From Pseudomonas azerbaijanoccidentalis (GTDB taxonomy: Bacteria > Pseudomonadota > Gammaproteobacteria > Pseudomonadales > Pseudomonadaceae): a stretch of DNA of 64,000 bases. The position numbers and the translations under genes were made by a program. The notes below the pieces were generated by a model that was given only the letters and a program-made list of their open reading frames with translations, was not told the DNA's origin and did no database searches. How positions within the stretch are numbered: position 1 is the stretch's first letter; every line of letters starts with the position of its first letter. This document shows positions 1 to 6,871 of the stretch, piece after piece. The stretch spans positions 853,135 through 917,134 of the forward strand of contig NZ_JAHSTU010000002.1 in assembly GCF_019145495.1 (NCBI RefSeq), written 5' to 3'.

Positions 1-3
1 ATT

Positions 4-921
4 TCATCCCCTGGCGCGGTGACGCAAGCGCGAGTAAGAGATCAGCATGCTGGTCAGCTCTTGTGTGACCTGGGTGAAGGGTGACACTCGACGGCTGACC
101 AGGCACACCTCATTCGACTCCAACGGCTCACGAATCGAAATGCTGATCAGCGACGAGGAAAACAGCTTCATGCCGGGCAGCATCCCGGGCTCAATGGTCA
201 GATAGTCCGTCTCGGAAATGATGTGCAGGATTTCCAGCAGCGATTCGGTGGTGATCGCGATCTTTGGTGGCGGCAATCCCTGGGCTCTGAACAGCTCGAC
301 CAGATGATTTTCCGCACTGCCGACGACTCCGGCCGGCCGGACACTGATCCACTGGCAATCGGCTAAATCATGAACTGAGCGAGCACCTGCCAGAGGATGC
401 CCCTTGCGCGCAATCACGCTGGATTTCGAACTGTAGAGCCGCTCGATCTGCAGGTCGATATCGCAGACGTTGGGGCTCAAGGGGCACATCACGAAATCGA
501 GCCGGCCAGCGCGAATCATCTCGATTAGCATCTTCGTCTTGCCACTGGCGACGTGTAGCTGCACCTTTGGAAATCGGCGGGTAAAACTGCTGAAGACCGG
601 CATCAGGCACGCCGCCAACGGCTCCACGGTGACACCCAATGCGATCTGCCCTTCGGGCATGCCATTCCACTGTCGGACGTCTTGTACCGCGCGATCGCAA
701 TCCAGAATGATCGAACGCGCCCGGGGCAGGAAAACCTTGCCGGCCAGGGTCACGCTGATGCCTTGATTGGAGCGCACCAGCAAGGTGACCCCCAGTTCTT
801 TTTCCAGGCTTTGAATCGACTCTGTCAACGTGCTTTGCGCCGCGTCCAGCTCTCGTGCCGCCGAACGGAAACTGCCCATGTCGACCACCGAGCAGAAGGC
901 CCGCAGCTGGATCAGCTTCAT
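4..921 (-). CDS. LysR-family transcriptional regulator
   Basis: A 305-residue LysR-type regulator. The N-terminal winged helix-turn-helix (about residues 3-62, with LRAFCSVVDMGSFRSAARELDAAQSTLTESI split by the usual turn) is followed by a periplasmic-binding-protein-like effector domain (about 90-295). The length is normal for the family. The start is the ATG at 921, which overlaps the stop codon of a 23-codon ORF (ATGA arrangement), so the two are probably translationally coupled. A TTGACA-N17-GAATAT promoter and a perfect TGCGATT-T-AATCGCA palindrome lie upstream. This suggests that the neighbouring OhrR (4147-4614) controls its expression. The divergent neighbour is an epoxide hydrolase, a plausible target of this regulator. 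The effector is unknown. Confidence 0.9.
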   Translation of the reverse strand: MKLIQLRAFCSVVDMGSFRSAARELDAAQSTLTESIQSLEKELGVTLLVRSNQGISVTLAGKVFLPRARSIILDCDRAVQDVRQWNGMPEGQIALGVTVEPLAACLMPVFSSFTRRFPKVQLHVASGKTKMLIEMIRAGRLDFVMCPLSPNVCDIDLQIERLYSSKSSVIARKGHPLAGARSVHDLADCQWISVRPAGVVGSAENHLVELFRAQGLPPPKIAITTESLLEILHIISETDYLTIEPGMLPGMKLFSSSLISISIREPLESNEVCLVSRRVSPFTQVTQELTSMLISYSRLRHRARG

Positions 922-989
922 GAAGCACGGCCTCTGGGGCGGCTATAGGTACGGTCGCTGAGGACCGGGACTTTTTCGATTTTGCTCAT
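918..989 (-). CDS. 23-aa leader ORF sharing the Ohr N-terminus, upstream of lysR
   Basis: A short ORF of 23 codons beginning MSKIEKV, exactly the first seven residues of both Ohr proteins at 3010 and 3524. After that it diverges (residues 8-23, basic and proline-containing, no Ohr similarity seen). Its TGA overlaps the ATG of the LysR gene at 921. It lies behind the same promoter-operator unit as other members of this locus. Either it is the stub of a third ohr copy left by a deletion, or it is a leader peptide that couples ribosomes to lysR. The Shine-Dalgarno sequence is weak (GAGAAAG about 8 bases before the ATG). Too short for coding statistics; the call rests on the shared start and the overlap. 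Confidence 0.45.
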   Translation of the reverse strand: MSKIEKVPVLSDRTYSRPRGRAS

Positions 990-1308
990 GGGTGCTTTCT
1001 CAAAACTCATAAACTGTATGCGATTTAATCGCACGCGAGACATAAATATTCAAGCAAAGTGCTGATGATGTCAAAGCTCGTGTTAAGTCTTGGCGACGAG
1101 TGGTGGCGCAAGCGCGATGAGCGGAAAAGCCGAAGATGATCGCTTTTTCCGTTCTATTCGGCACCTAACCTCGCCTATAAAATCAGGCCCGTCAGATAGT
1201 TACTGTCATTTGTACTATTTGAACTTCGATAATCCCATGAATAGTTATAACTAATAGCAGTTTCTATTAAAGGAGCTCTACGTGTGACTTCGCGCCTGAG
1301 GAACCTGC
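990..1308. other. Intergenic region between the lysR leader and the epoxide hydrolase
   Basis: About 320 bases. It holds the lysR-side promoter and operator (1017-1074), an imperfect hairpin around 1118-1160 built on CGGAAAA/TTTTCCG, and the 12-bp perfect palindrome TAGTTATAACTA at 1242-1253 in an AT-rich stretch. That palindrome is a candidate regulator site for the epoxide hydrolase gene. A good Shine-Dalgarno (GAGGAA) precedes the ATG at 1309. No gene is seen. Confidence 0.5.
1017..1074 (-). promoter_or_regulatory. Promoter and OhrR-type operator of the lysR unit
   Basis: On the minus strand, TTGACA (1074-1069), a 17-base spacer and GAATAT (1051-1046) form a sigma-70-like promoter. Downstream of the -10 lies the palindrome TGCGATTTAATCGCA (1033-1019 read in either direction), with 7-bp perfect arms around one base. 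The layout, including the distance from -10 to palindrome, matches the promoter at 2743-2798 almost base for base. Binding by OhrR is inferred from the recurrence of the motif at this locus. Confidence 0.6.
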
Positions 1309-2631
1309 ATGCCCAAAAACATCAAACAACTTTCCCTGAGCAGACGTAAATTTTGCGGCGCTGCTGCCGTGACATGCGCGGCTGCACCGCTAGGGCTACT
1401 CGGCTTCTCAATCAAGACTGACGCTATGACCAATAATCAAAAAACCATAAATAGTGCTTCCACTGAAATACGTCCATTTCATTTCAGCGCTCCGGACTCA
1501 GAACTTTCAGAGTTGCGCAGACGCCTACAAGCAACAAGATGGCCGGACAAGGAAATAGTTAATGACTCCTCGCAAGGCGTACAACTTGCGACGATCCAGA
1601 AACTGGCCAGACATTGGGCGACAAAGTACGACTGGCGAGTAATCGAATCAAAAATAAACGCCCTTCCAAACTTCATCACCCGGATTGATGGCCTGGATAT
1701 ACATTTCATCCATATCCGCTCCAAACACGAAAATGCGCTGCCGCTGCTCATGGCGCACGGTTGGCCTGGATCGGTGATCGAGCTGATGAAAGTCATCGGC
1801 CCGCTTACCGATCCTGAGGCGCACGGTGGCAGCGCCGCCGATGCGTTCAGTTTGGTCATTCCATCGATGCCGGGTTACGGCTTCTCGGAGAAACCGACCG
1901 AGGCCGGTTGGAATCCCGTACGTATCGCCGATGCCTACATCGAGTTGATGAAGCGCCTCGGCTACACCCGGTATGGCGCGCAGGGTGGCGATTGGGGCGC
2001 TATCGTCGTCGACCTGATGGCGGTAAAGGCACCACCTGGCCTGATCGGTATTCACTCGAACATGCCTGGCGTGATCCCGCCTGAACTGGATGCGGCGTTG
2101 TTCCGCGGCGACCCGGTCCCGAGTGGTCTTTCCGGGGAGGAGAAACTGGCGGCCGATCAACTCGCCAACACCTACAAGCACATCGGCTACGCAATCATGA
2201 TGGGCGACAGGCCTCAGTCGCTTACCGGCATCACCGACTCACCCGTAGGTTTGGCAGCGTTCATGCTCGATCACGACCCTAAAAGCTACGAGATGATTGC
2301 GCGCTCCATCGACGGACATCCTGAAGGCCTCACACCTGATGACGTCCTCGACAACATCACGCTGTTCTGGCTGACCAAGACCGCCATTTCGTCGGCTCGG
2401 CTCTATTGGGAAAACAAGTCGACATTCTTCGCCGTCAAGGGCGTCAACATCCCGGTGGCGGTCAGTGTGTTTCCCGATGAACTGTATACGGCGCCGAGAA
2501 GTTGGTCGCAGCAGGCCTATCCCAAGCTTGTGCATTACAACAGGCTTCCCAAAGGCGGGCACTTTGCTGCGTGGGAGCAGCCGACGCTTTTCTCGCAGGA
2601 AGTCAGGGCCGGGTTCAAGACCCTGCGCTAA
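1309..2631 (+). CDS. Tat-exported epoxide hydrolase (alpha/beta hydrolase, EHN type)
   Basis: A 440-residue epoxide hydrolase that should open epoxides to diols. The N-terminus carries a twin-arginine signal (SRRKF at 11-15, then a hydrophobic alanine-rich segment to about residue 38), so export is predicted. The EHN domain covers about 54-165. The alpha/beta hydrolase core has the oxyanion motif HGWPGS (150-155), the nucleophile Asp228 in GGDWG, and the catalytic His418 in KGGHFAAWEQP. This is the microsomal/juvenile-hormone type epoxide hydrolase layout. The start is chosen from the GAGGAA site seven bases upstream. Its place between a LysR gene and ohr genes suggests a role in detoxifying lipid-derived epoxides or peroxide products, which is inference. 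Confidence 0.85.
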   Translation: MPKNIKQLSLSRRKFCGAAAVTCAAAPLGLLGFSIKTDAMTNNQKTINSASTEIRPFHFSAPDSELSELRRRLQATRWPDKEIVNDSSQGVQLATIQKLARHWATKYDWRVIESKINALPNFITRIDGLDIHFIHIRSKHENALPLLMAHGWPGSVIELMKVIGPLTDPEAHGGSAADAFSLVIPSMPGYGFSEKPTEAGWNPVRIADAYIELMKRLGYTRYGAQGGDWGAIVVDLMAVKAPPGLIGIHSNMPGVIPPELDAALFRGDPVPSGLSGEEKLAADQLANTYKHIGYAIMMGDRPQSLTGITDSPVGLAAFMLDHDPKSYEMIARSIDGHPEGLTPDDVLDNITLFWLTKTAISSARLYWENKSTFFAVKGVNIPVAVSVFPDELYTAPRSWSQQAYPKLVHYNRLPKGGHFAAWEQPTLFSQEVRAGFKTLR

Positions 2632-2685
2632 GCGCGCCAGCTCTTAGCATCGAAGACCTGATTCCTGTGGGTTGAGGATCAAGTG

Positions 2686-2709
2686 GGCGGGTGGGCCAAT
2701 CCACCCGCC
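2686..2709 (+). terminator. Hairpin after the epoxide hydrolase
   Basis: GGCGGGTGG (2686-2694), a six-base loop and CCACCCGCC (2701-2709) form a perfect 9-bp GC-rich stem 55 bases after the stop codon. No T-run follows, so it may be a weak or Rho-assisted terminator. Confidence 0.5.
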
Positions 2710-2742
2710 TCTACCGTTCGTCGTCGAGGCGAAAAATAATCT

Positions 2743-2798
2743 TTGACATCGTTGGGGCTTTGGTAGAATATTCATTCATCGTATGCGATCTAATCGAA
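2743..2798 (+). promoter_or_regulatory. Promoter and OhrR-type operator of the 30-aa ORF and ohr genes
   Basis: TTGACA (2743-2748), a 17-base spacer, GAATAT (2766-2771), then ATCGTATGCGAT overlapping TGCGATCTAATCGAA (2784-2798). The operator sits about 12 bases after the -10, covering the likely transcription start, as expected for a repressor site. The same promoter-operator order is seen in the opposite direction at 1017-1074. Confidence 0.6.
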
Positions 2799-2842
2799 AG
2801 CGACAAACAACATAAACCCTGTTGCCGTTTGGAGATTCAACC

Positions 2843-2935
2843 ATGAACACCGCAAGCACCTACACCCTGTTCATCACTACCGCTCGCGCTGCCCAAGGTC
2901 ACAACGGCAACAACTGGATCAAAGCAGCAGCCTGA
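2843..2935 (+). CDS. Small ORF, 30 aa, first product behind an OhrR-type operator
   Basis: A 30-codon ORF with a good Shine-Dalgarno (TTTGGAG, about 7 bases before the ATG). It lies between the promoter at 2743-2798 and the next operator at 2967-2981. It contains QGHNGNN, which loosely resembles the RGHNG segment near residue 25 of the Ohr proteins. No transmembrane segment or signal is obvious. It could be a small regulated peptide or a decayed ohr relative. I do not recognise a family. Confidence 0.4.
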   Translation: MNTASTYTLFITTARAAQGHNGNNWIKAAA

Positions 2936-2960
2936 TAAATCGTTTTTCTACACTCGTCAT

Positions 2961-2981
2961 ATCGTATGCGATGTAATCGCA
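2961..2981 (+). promoter_or_regulatory. OhrR-type operator before ohr copy 1
   Basis: ATCGTATGCGATGTAATCGCA. The TGCGAT-GTA-ATCGCA palindrome (2967-2981) has perfect 6-bp arms and overlaps a second half-palindrome, ATCGTATGCGAT. It lies 29 bases before the ohr start codon. Confidence 0.6.
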
Positions 2982-3009
2982 CAAACTACAAACCTTAAGG
3001 AGTCATCCC

Positions 3010-3462
3010 ATGAGCAAGATCGAAAAAGTACTGGCCACCGGCAAGACCCACACCACCTACAGCAGCGCAGGCAAAACCTCGCGCGGTCATAACGGCACCC
3101 TCGACATCGAGCTGTCGTCCCCAGGTTCCGCGCAGCCTGCCCATGTGTTTGCCGCTACCCAGCCGCACCCGAAAGCCGAGCAATTGTTCGCCGGAGCATG
3201 GTCGGCCTGCTACACCGCAGCGGTTGGCCTGGTTGCCGCAGAGCGCAACATCGCACTGCCCGCCGACCTGGCCGTCGACATCGAAGTGGACCTGGGCCAG
3301 ACGGGTTCGGCCTACTTCCTTCAGGCCCGACTGACTCTGCGCGTACCGGGGCTGGCACACGATATCGCGACCGAACTGGCTCACATCGCCGATTCCATCT
3401 GCCCGTACTCCAAAGCGACACGCGGCAATATCGACGTTGCCCTGAACGTGATCACGGCCTAA
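3010..3462 (+). CDS. ohr: Organic hydroperoxide resistance protein, copy 1
   Basis: A 150-residue member of the Ohr/OsmC family, a thiol-dependent peroxidase that reduces fatty-acid and other organic hydroperoxides in the cytoplasm, using lipoylated proteins as reductant in studied members. The two catalytic cysteines are present: Cys67 in AGAWSACYTAAV and Cys131 in SICPYSKATRGN. The length is typical of the family. A strong AAGGAG lies eight bases before the ATG. It is followed after 61 bases by a near-identical second copy with its own operator. Confidence 0.95.
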   Translation: MSKIEKVLATGKTHTTYSSAGKTSRGHNGTLDIELSSPGSAQPAHVFAATQPHPKAEQLFAGAWSACYTAAVGLVAAERNIALPADLAVDIEVDLGQTGSAYFLQARLTLRVPGLAHDIATELAHIADSICPYSKATRGNIDVALNVITA

Positions 3463-3464
3463 CG

Positions 3465-3486
3465 CATCGTATGCGATGCTAACGCA
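3465..3486 (+). promoter_or_regulatory. OhrR-type operator before ohr copy 2
   Basis: CATCGTATGCGATGCTAACGCA begins three bases after the stop codon of the first ohr gene. The core TGCGATGCTAACGCA (3472-3486) has one mismatch between its 6-base arms. It is the fourth site of this type in order. Confidence 0.55.
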
Positions 3487-3523
3487 CACGAACTACACAC
3501 TCGAATAACCTGAGGAAATCATC

Positions 3524-3976
3524 ATGAGCAAAATTGAAAAAGTACTGGCCAGCGGCAAAACCCACACCACCCTGAGCAGCGCCGGTAAAACTTCGCGCGG
3601 TCATAACGGCAACCTCGACATTGAACTGTCGTCGCCCGGCAGCGCCACACCGGCACACGTTTTCTCCGGCGTGCAGCCGCACCCGAAAGCCGAGCAACTG
3701 TTCGCCGGGGCGTGGTCGGCCTGCTACATCGCCGCCGTGGGTCTGGCCGCCCAGCAGTTAAAGGTGACACTGCCGGACGATACCGCCGTGGACATCGAAG
3801 TCGATCTGGGCCAAACCGGCGCGGCTTACTTCCTCCAGGCCCGACTGACCCTGCGTGTGCCCGGCCTGTCACACGAAATCGCGACCGAACTGGCGCACAA
3901 CGCCGATGCGATCTGCCCGTACTCCAAGGCAACACGCGGCAACATTGATGTCGCCATCAACGTCCAGACCGCATAA
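3524..3976 (+). CDS. ohr: Organic hydroperoxide resistance protein, copy 2
   Basis: A second 150-residue Ohr protein, collinear with copy 1 and differing at relatively few positions. It keeps Cys67 (GAWSACYIAAV) and Cys131 (AICPYSKATRGN). TGAGGAAATCATC upstream gives a good ribosome site. The pair looks like a tandem duplication that included the operator. A differing segment around residues 73-85 (LAAQQLKVTLPDD against LVAAERNIALPAD) may tune substrate or dose. It is followed by a GC-rich inverted repeat and then ohrR. Confidence 0.95.
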   Translation: MSKIEKVLASGKTHTTLSSAGKTSRGHNGNLDIELSSPGSATPAHVFSGVQPHPKAEQLFAGAWSACYIAAVGLAAQQLKVTLPDDTAVDIEVDLGQTGAAYFLQARLTLRVPGLSHEIATELAHNADAICPYSKATRGNIDVAINVQTA

Positions 3977-3985
3977 CGCAGTCCA

Positions 3986-4022
3986 CGGCCGGTTCACCAG
4001 GGGTTACCTGATGAGCCGGCCG
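3986..4022. terminator. GC-rich inverted repeat after the ohr pair
   Basis: CGGCCGG (3986-3992) and CCGGCCG (4016-4022) can pair around a 23-base loop. There is no clear T-run. It may partly separate the ohr genes from ohrR transcription. Confidence 0.3.
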
Positions 4023-4075
4023 TCGGCTTTACCGGCCGAACATAGGTGGACATTGAGAGACCAAGGTCTGTGCCC

Positions 4076-4104
4076 TTCCGACACCATCGCATGCGATGTA
4101 TAGT
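4076..4104 (+). promoter_or_regulatory. ohrR promoter with the operator in its spacer
   Basis: A weak -35 (TTCCGA, 4076-4081) and a good -10 (TATAGT, 4099-4104) are 17 bases apart. The 14-bp perfect palindrome CATCGCATGCGATG (4085-4098) fills the spacer. A bound repressor would block RNA polymerase, so OhrR should repress its own gene. Confidence 0.6.
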
Positions 4105-4146
4105 CCGGACTTGCAATCCATCCATCCTTGCCCAGAGAGAATGCGC

Positions 4147-4614
4147 ATGAAAGCCACTGACAAGACATCCGCCCTCGACCTGAAGCTTGCAGATTTCCTG
4201 TGTTTTGCGGTCTATTCCTCCAACCTCGCCTTCGGCAAGGCTTACAAGCCAATGCTCGAACGACTCGGCCTGACCTACACGCAGTACATCACGCTCGTCG
4301 TGCTGTGGGAGCAGGATGATCAGACCGTAGGCAGCCTCGGCGAAAAGCTCTTCCTTGAATCCAACACCCTTACGCCGATCCTGAAGAAACTGGAAGCGAT
4401 GGGGTATCTACGGCGCCAACGCGACCCGGAAGATGAACGCCAGGTGCGGATCAGCCTGACGAAAGAAGGACGAAAACTGCGCGAAGAATTGACCGAAGAA
4501 GGCTTCCCGCAAACCGGTCTTGATCCGGACGAATTCGTGCAAATGCAGCACGCCATTGTAAAACTGCGCGACAACCTCATTCGCTCGACGAAAGACCGTC
4601 ACGACGCCGAGTAA
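4147..4614 (+). CDS. ohrR: OhrR-type MarR-family organic peroxide sensor
   Basis: A 155-residue MarR-family repressor. The signature LADFLCFAVYSSN places the peroxide-sensing cysteine at residue 19, as in OhrR. There is no second cysteine, so it belongs to the one-Cys (Bacillus-like) class, in which the oxidised sulfur reacts with a small thiol. The winged helix covers about 50-110 and ends in the family motif DERQVRISLT. An in-frame ATG at 4096 lies inside the operator and upstream of the likely transcription start, so translation should begin at 4147 (or 4141) after the AGAGAG ribosome site. It is the probable owner of all TGCGAT operators in 1017-4098. Confidence 0.9.
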   Translation: MKATDKTSALDLKLADFLCFAVYSSNLAFGKAYKPMLERLGLTYTQYITLVVLWEQDDQTVGSLGEKLFLESNTLTPILKKLEAMGYLRRQRDPEDERQVRISLTKEGRKLREELTEEGFPQTGLDPDEFVQMQHAIVKLRDNLIRSTKDRHDAE

Positions 4615-4636
4615 CCTGAGCTTTACCCGAACAGCT

Positions 4637-5356
4637 TCAACTCAAGAGAAAGTCGCTCAAATCGATCGACACCATGAGCCGCTCCCGTAGCGGCTGTCGT
4701 TTTTCGTCCCGCAGATAAGCTCTGCGCCGCGTCGGAAAACGAAGGCCCTGGGCCTCGACGTATTCACTCACGTACTGCGCCGCGGCAAACCCGCCGGCGA
4801 TATCGACGTGGTAGTCATGTCGGCGCAATAGCCCGTCGTCGCCGAAATAGAAATCCTGCAAGCGGCTGTGGCTGGCAATGTCATCCGCAAACTCGACGCG
4901 CAAACCGCCCCAGGCTTCGGAGCCTTCTTGCCAAGGTGCGATTTCAGTGACTTTGAAACCCGGCATGGACATGAAAAACGGTGTCGTGAGATAGGTCCAC
5001 ATCGCGTATCCGCTGAAGTAAGCGCGGTGCAATGGGTCCCAGGGTGTATCCATGTCATGCCCGGCGAAGGCCTCGCGAGGGTTCAACCTTTCACGCACGA
5101 TTGCACCTTGCGTGGTTTCGATAGCGATGTAGTCAGCCCTGAATGCCGTGCGCCAATCCGGGTTGCCGAACGGCGTTACCGAAGCGCGTTGCTGGTGAAG
5201 ACTGACGGTCATCTCGCGGGGCGTCGCGTCCTGCACCACTCCCTTTATCCCCCACAGCTCACCGCCCGAAACGATAGTGGCCTTGACCGTATTGAAGCGA
5301 TTCCAGCGCTCCACACCGCCATGGGCGTCTAGCACTTTGTCCAGCAGATCGCTCAT
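4637..5356 (-). CDS. Uncharacterised 239-aa protein
   Basis: I do not recognise a named family. The protein starts MSDLLDKVLDAHGGVERWNRF, and the 'AHGG...W' opening followed by many beta-strand-like segments resembles lipoprotein-carrier-like (LolA/LppX fold) proteins, which often begin this way. No signal peptide or membrane segment is visible, so a cytoplasmic location is likely. The ATG at 5356 is preferred over the upstream one at 5383 because GGGAG lies 11 bases before it. It converges on ohrR with 22 bases between stops and is separated from pelG by a strong bidirectional terminator. Confidence 0.7.
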   Translation of the reverse strand: MSDLLDKVLDAHGGVERWNRFNTVKATIVSGGELWGIKGVVQDATPREMTVSLHQQRASVTPFGNPDWRTAFRADYIAIETTQGAIVRERLNPREAFAGHDMDTPWDPLHRAYFSGYAMWTYLTTPFFMSMPGFKVTEIAPWQEGSEAWGGLRVEFADDIASHSRLQDFYFGDDGLLRRHDYHVDIAGGFAAAQYVSEYVEAQGLRFPTRRRAYLRDEKRQPLRERLMVSIDLSDFLLS

Positions 5357-5447
5357 GGGTACTGGCTCCCTAAAGGTTGGCATTCATCAAAGAATAGGCC
5401 TTGGTGTCCATTTCGTTGCTGTAGCCGACGGCAGACTCCTGGCCCTC

Positions 5448-5486
5448 AAAAAAAGGCACTGACGGTGATCGTCAGTGCCTTTTTTG
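5448..5486. terminator. Bidirectional rho-independent terminator
   Basis: AGGCACTGACG (5454-5464) and CGTCAGTGCCT (5470-5480) form an 11-bp stem around a 5-base loop, flanked by an A-run on the left and a T-run on the right. On the minus strand it ends the pel operon just after pelG. Confidence 0.85.
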
Positions 5487-5500
5487 TGCTGCAAGGAATA

Positions 5501-6871
5501 TCAGCGCGACAACATGAACGTGTCGTACTCAAGGTCTTCCAGCGCTGTGGACAGTCGATGCAGCCCCAGCAACACGCACACCAGCAACGACAGGGTGAAG
5601 CCGTAGCCGAAGAAGCTCGGGCCAAGGTGCATGCTGAGAAGCGTCAACCCGGCGTTCAGCACCGCGAAGATCACGCAGAGTTCCAGCACCACAGCGCGCT
5701 TGTCGAGGTAGAAAAACACGTTGAGCAGCGCCATGAACACCACCTGGATGCTCACGCCGATCAGGTCGATGTAGAACAGTGGCAGGTAGTAACTGGAGAT
5801 GCCCAGCCAGTCCAGCAAGCGCGGGGCGAACAGGAACAACAGGACCACGGTCAGCCCCTGCACTTTGCAGATTTCCAACAGACCCTGACGGATCGACAAA
5901 GTCATCTCGGTCTTCAGCGAACTGATGTGCTGCAACGTCTCGCCTTCGCGGATGGCCCGGAACAGTCGGTCATACCACTCGGCAAAATCGGTTTCGATAC
6001 GCACCAGAAACACCGCCATGCCGGGGATGATCGCCAGGTACGCGAGGAAGATCGGCAAGTCGTACAGGATCGAGGCGCGCAATGGGCCGATGACGTTGTT
6101 CGAAGTGCCGGGGTTGAACCAGAACAGGAACTTGTCGACCCAGATGCCAAAGTTGTAGAAGAACCCGGTCACCAACAGGCTGACGAACACTTGCCGGCGC
6201 TCAAGGAAATCGAAGGCCACCAGTTTCTCGGCACGGTACTCGCGCAGGATGTCGTAGAGAAACAGGAACAGCAGCGTGCTGTGCCCGATCAACAGCGCCA
6301 GCAACAGGCCCGCAATCCCCAGGAAGCTCAGCAGATAAGCGCTGATGACCATCAGCGAGTAGCCCACCAGCATCACCAGCAGGATGCGGTTATAGGCCTT
6401 CATCCCCGAGAGGAAGATGATCACCATCCACAGGTTGCACAGCACCACGAAGTTCGACAGCACCAGCAACCGGTACATCAGCGGCTGATCGAACAACACG
6501 CTCAGCACGACGATACCCAGCAACCCGGCACCGATGGTGACCAACAGCAACACACCCACCAGGTTGGGCAGGATCTGATCGTACTTGTGCTCGAACAGCC
6601 GGTCGGATACGAACCGGGTGAAGAACAGCTGCAAGCCGCCCGTGAGGATCAGCGAGCTGGCCATCAGGTAGGTTACCGTCACCAGGAACTGCCCCACCAG
6701 CGTGTTGGGCACGACACGGCTCAGGCTGATGATACCCACCAGCATCACGCTGATGATCGACAACACCCACGGCCCGGAGCTGATCAGCCCGGCGTACACG
6801 TAGGCGTGCAAGGTTGAGGTGTAGGAATCGCGAGACAGGATCTTGCGAAGTTCGAAGCCAATACCGGCCAT
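5501..6871 (-). CDS. pelG: PelG, Pel polysaccharide inner-membrane transporter
   Basis: A 456-residue polytopic membrane protein with about 12 hydrophobic helices. It is the MOP/polysaccharide-transporter-like component of the Pel synthase, which passes the nascent polymer across the inner membrane with PelD, PelE and PelF. It starts MAGIGFELRKILSRDSY, the conserved PelG N-terminus. The ATG at 6871 lies directly against the stop codon of pelF (zero spacing), so translation is coupled. It is the last gene of the operon, followed by a strong terminator. Confidence 0.95.
   Translation of the reverse strand: MAGIGFELRKILSRDSYTSTLHAYVYAGLISSGPWVLSIISVMLVGIISLSRVVPNTLVGQFLVTVTYLMASSLILTGGLQLFFTRFVSDRLFEHKYDQILPNLVGVLLLVTIGAGLLGIVVLSVLFDQPLMYRLLVLSNFVVLCNLWMVIIFLSGMKAYNRILLVMLVGYSLMVISAYLLSFLGIAGLLLALLIGHSTLLFLFLYDILREYRAEKLVAFDFLERRQVFVSLLVTGFFYNFGIWVDKFLFWFNPGTSNNVIGPLRASILYDLPIFLAYLAIIPGMAVFLVRIETDFAEWYDRLFRAIREGETLQHISSLKTEMTLSIRQGLLEICKVQGLTVVLLFLFAPRLLDWLGISSYYLPLFYIDLIGVSIQVVFMALLNVFFYLDKRAVVLELCVIFAVLNAGLTLLSMHLGPSFFGYGFTLSLLVCVLLGLHRLSTALEDLEYDTFMLSR

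Noticed and set aside
1283..1288. GTG followed directly by TGA after AGGAG, a possible start-stop element
   Set aside because: It is a single occurrence with no other support, and the real start of the epoxide hydrolase has its own ribosome site.
4096..4146. In-frame upstream start for ohrR
   Set aside because: The ATG lies inside the operator palindrome and ahead of the likely transcription start; no ribosome site precedes it.
5465..6817. 450-codon open frame antisense to pelG
   Set aside because: Extremely Q/H/D-rich translation with no domain; pelG on the other strand is certain.
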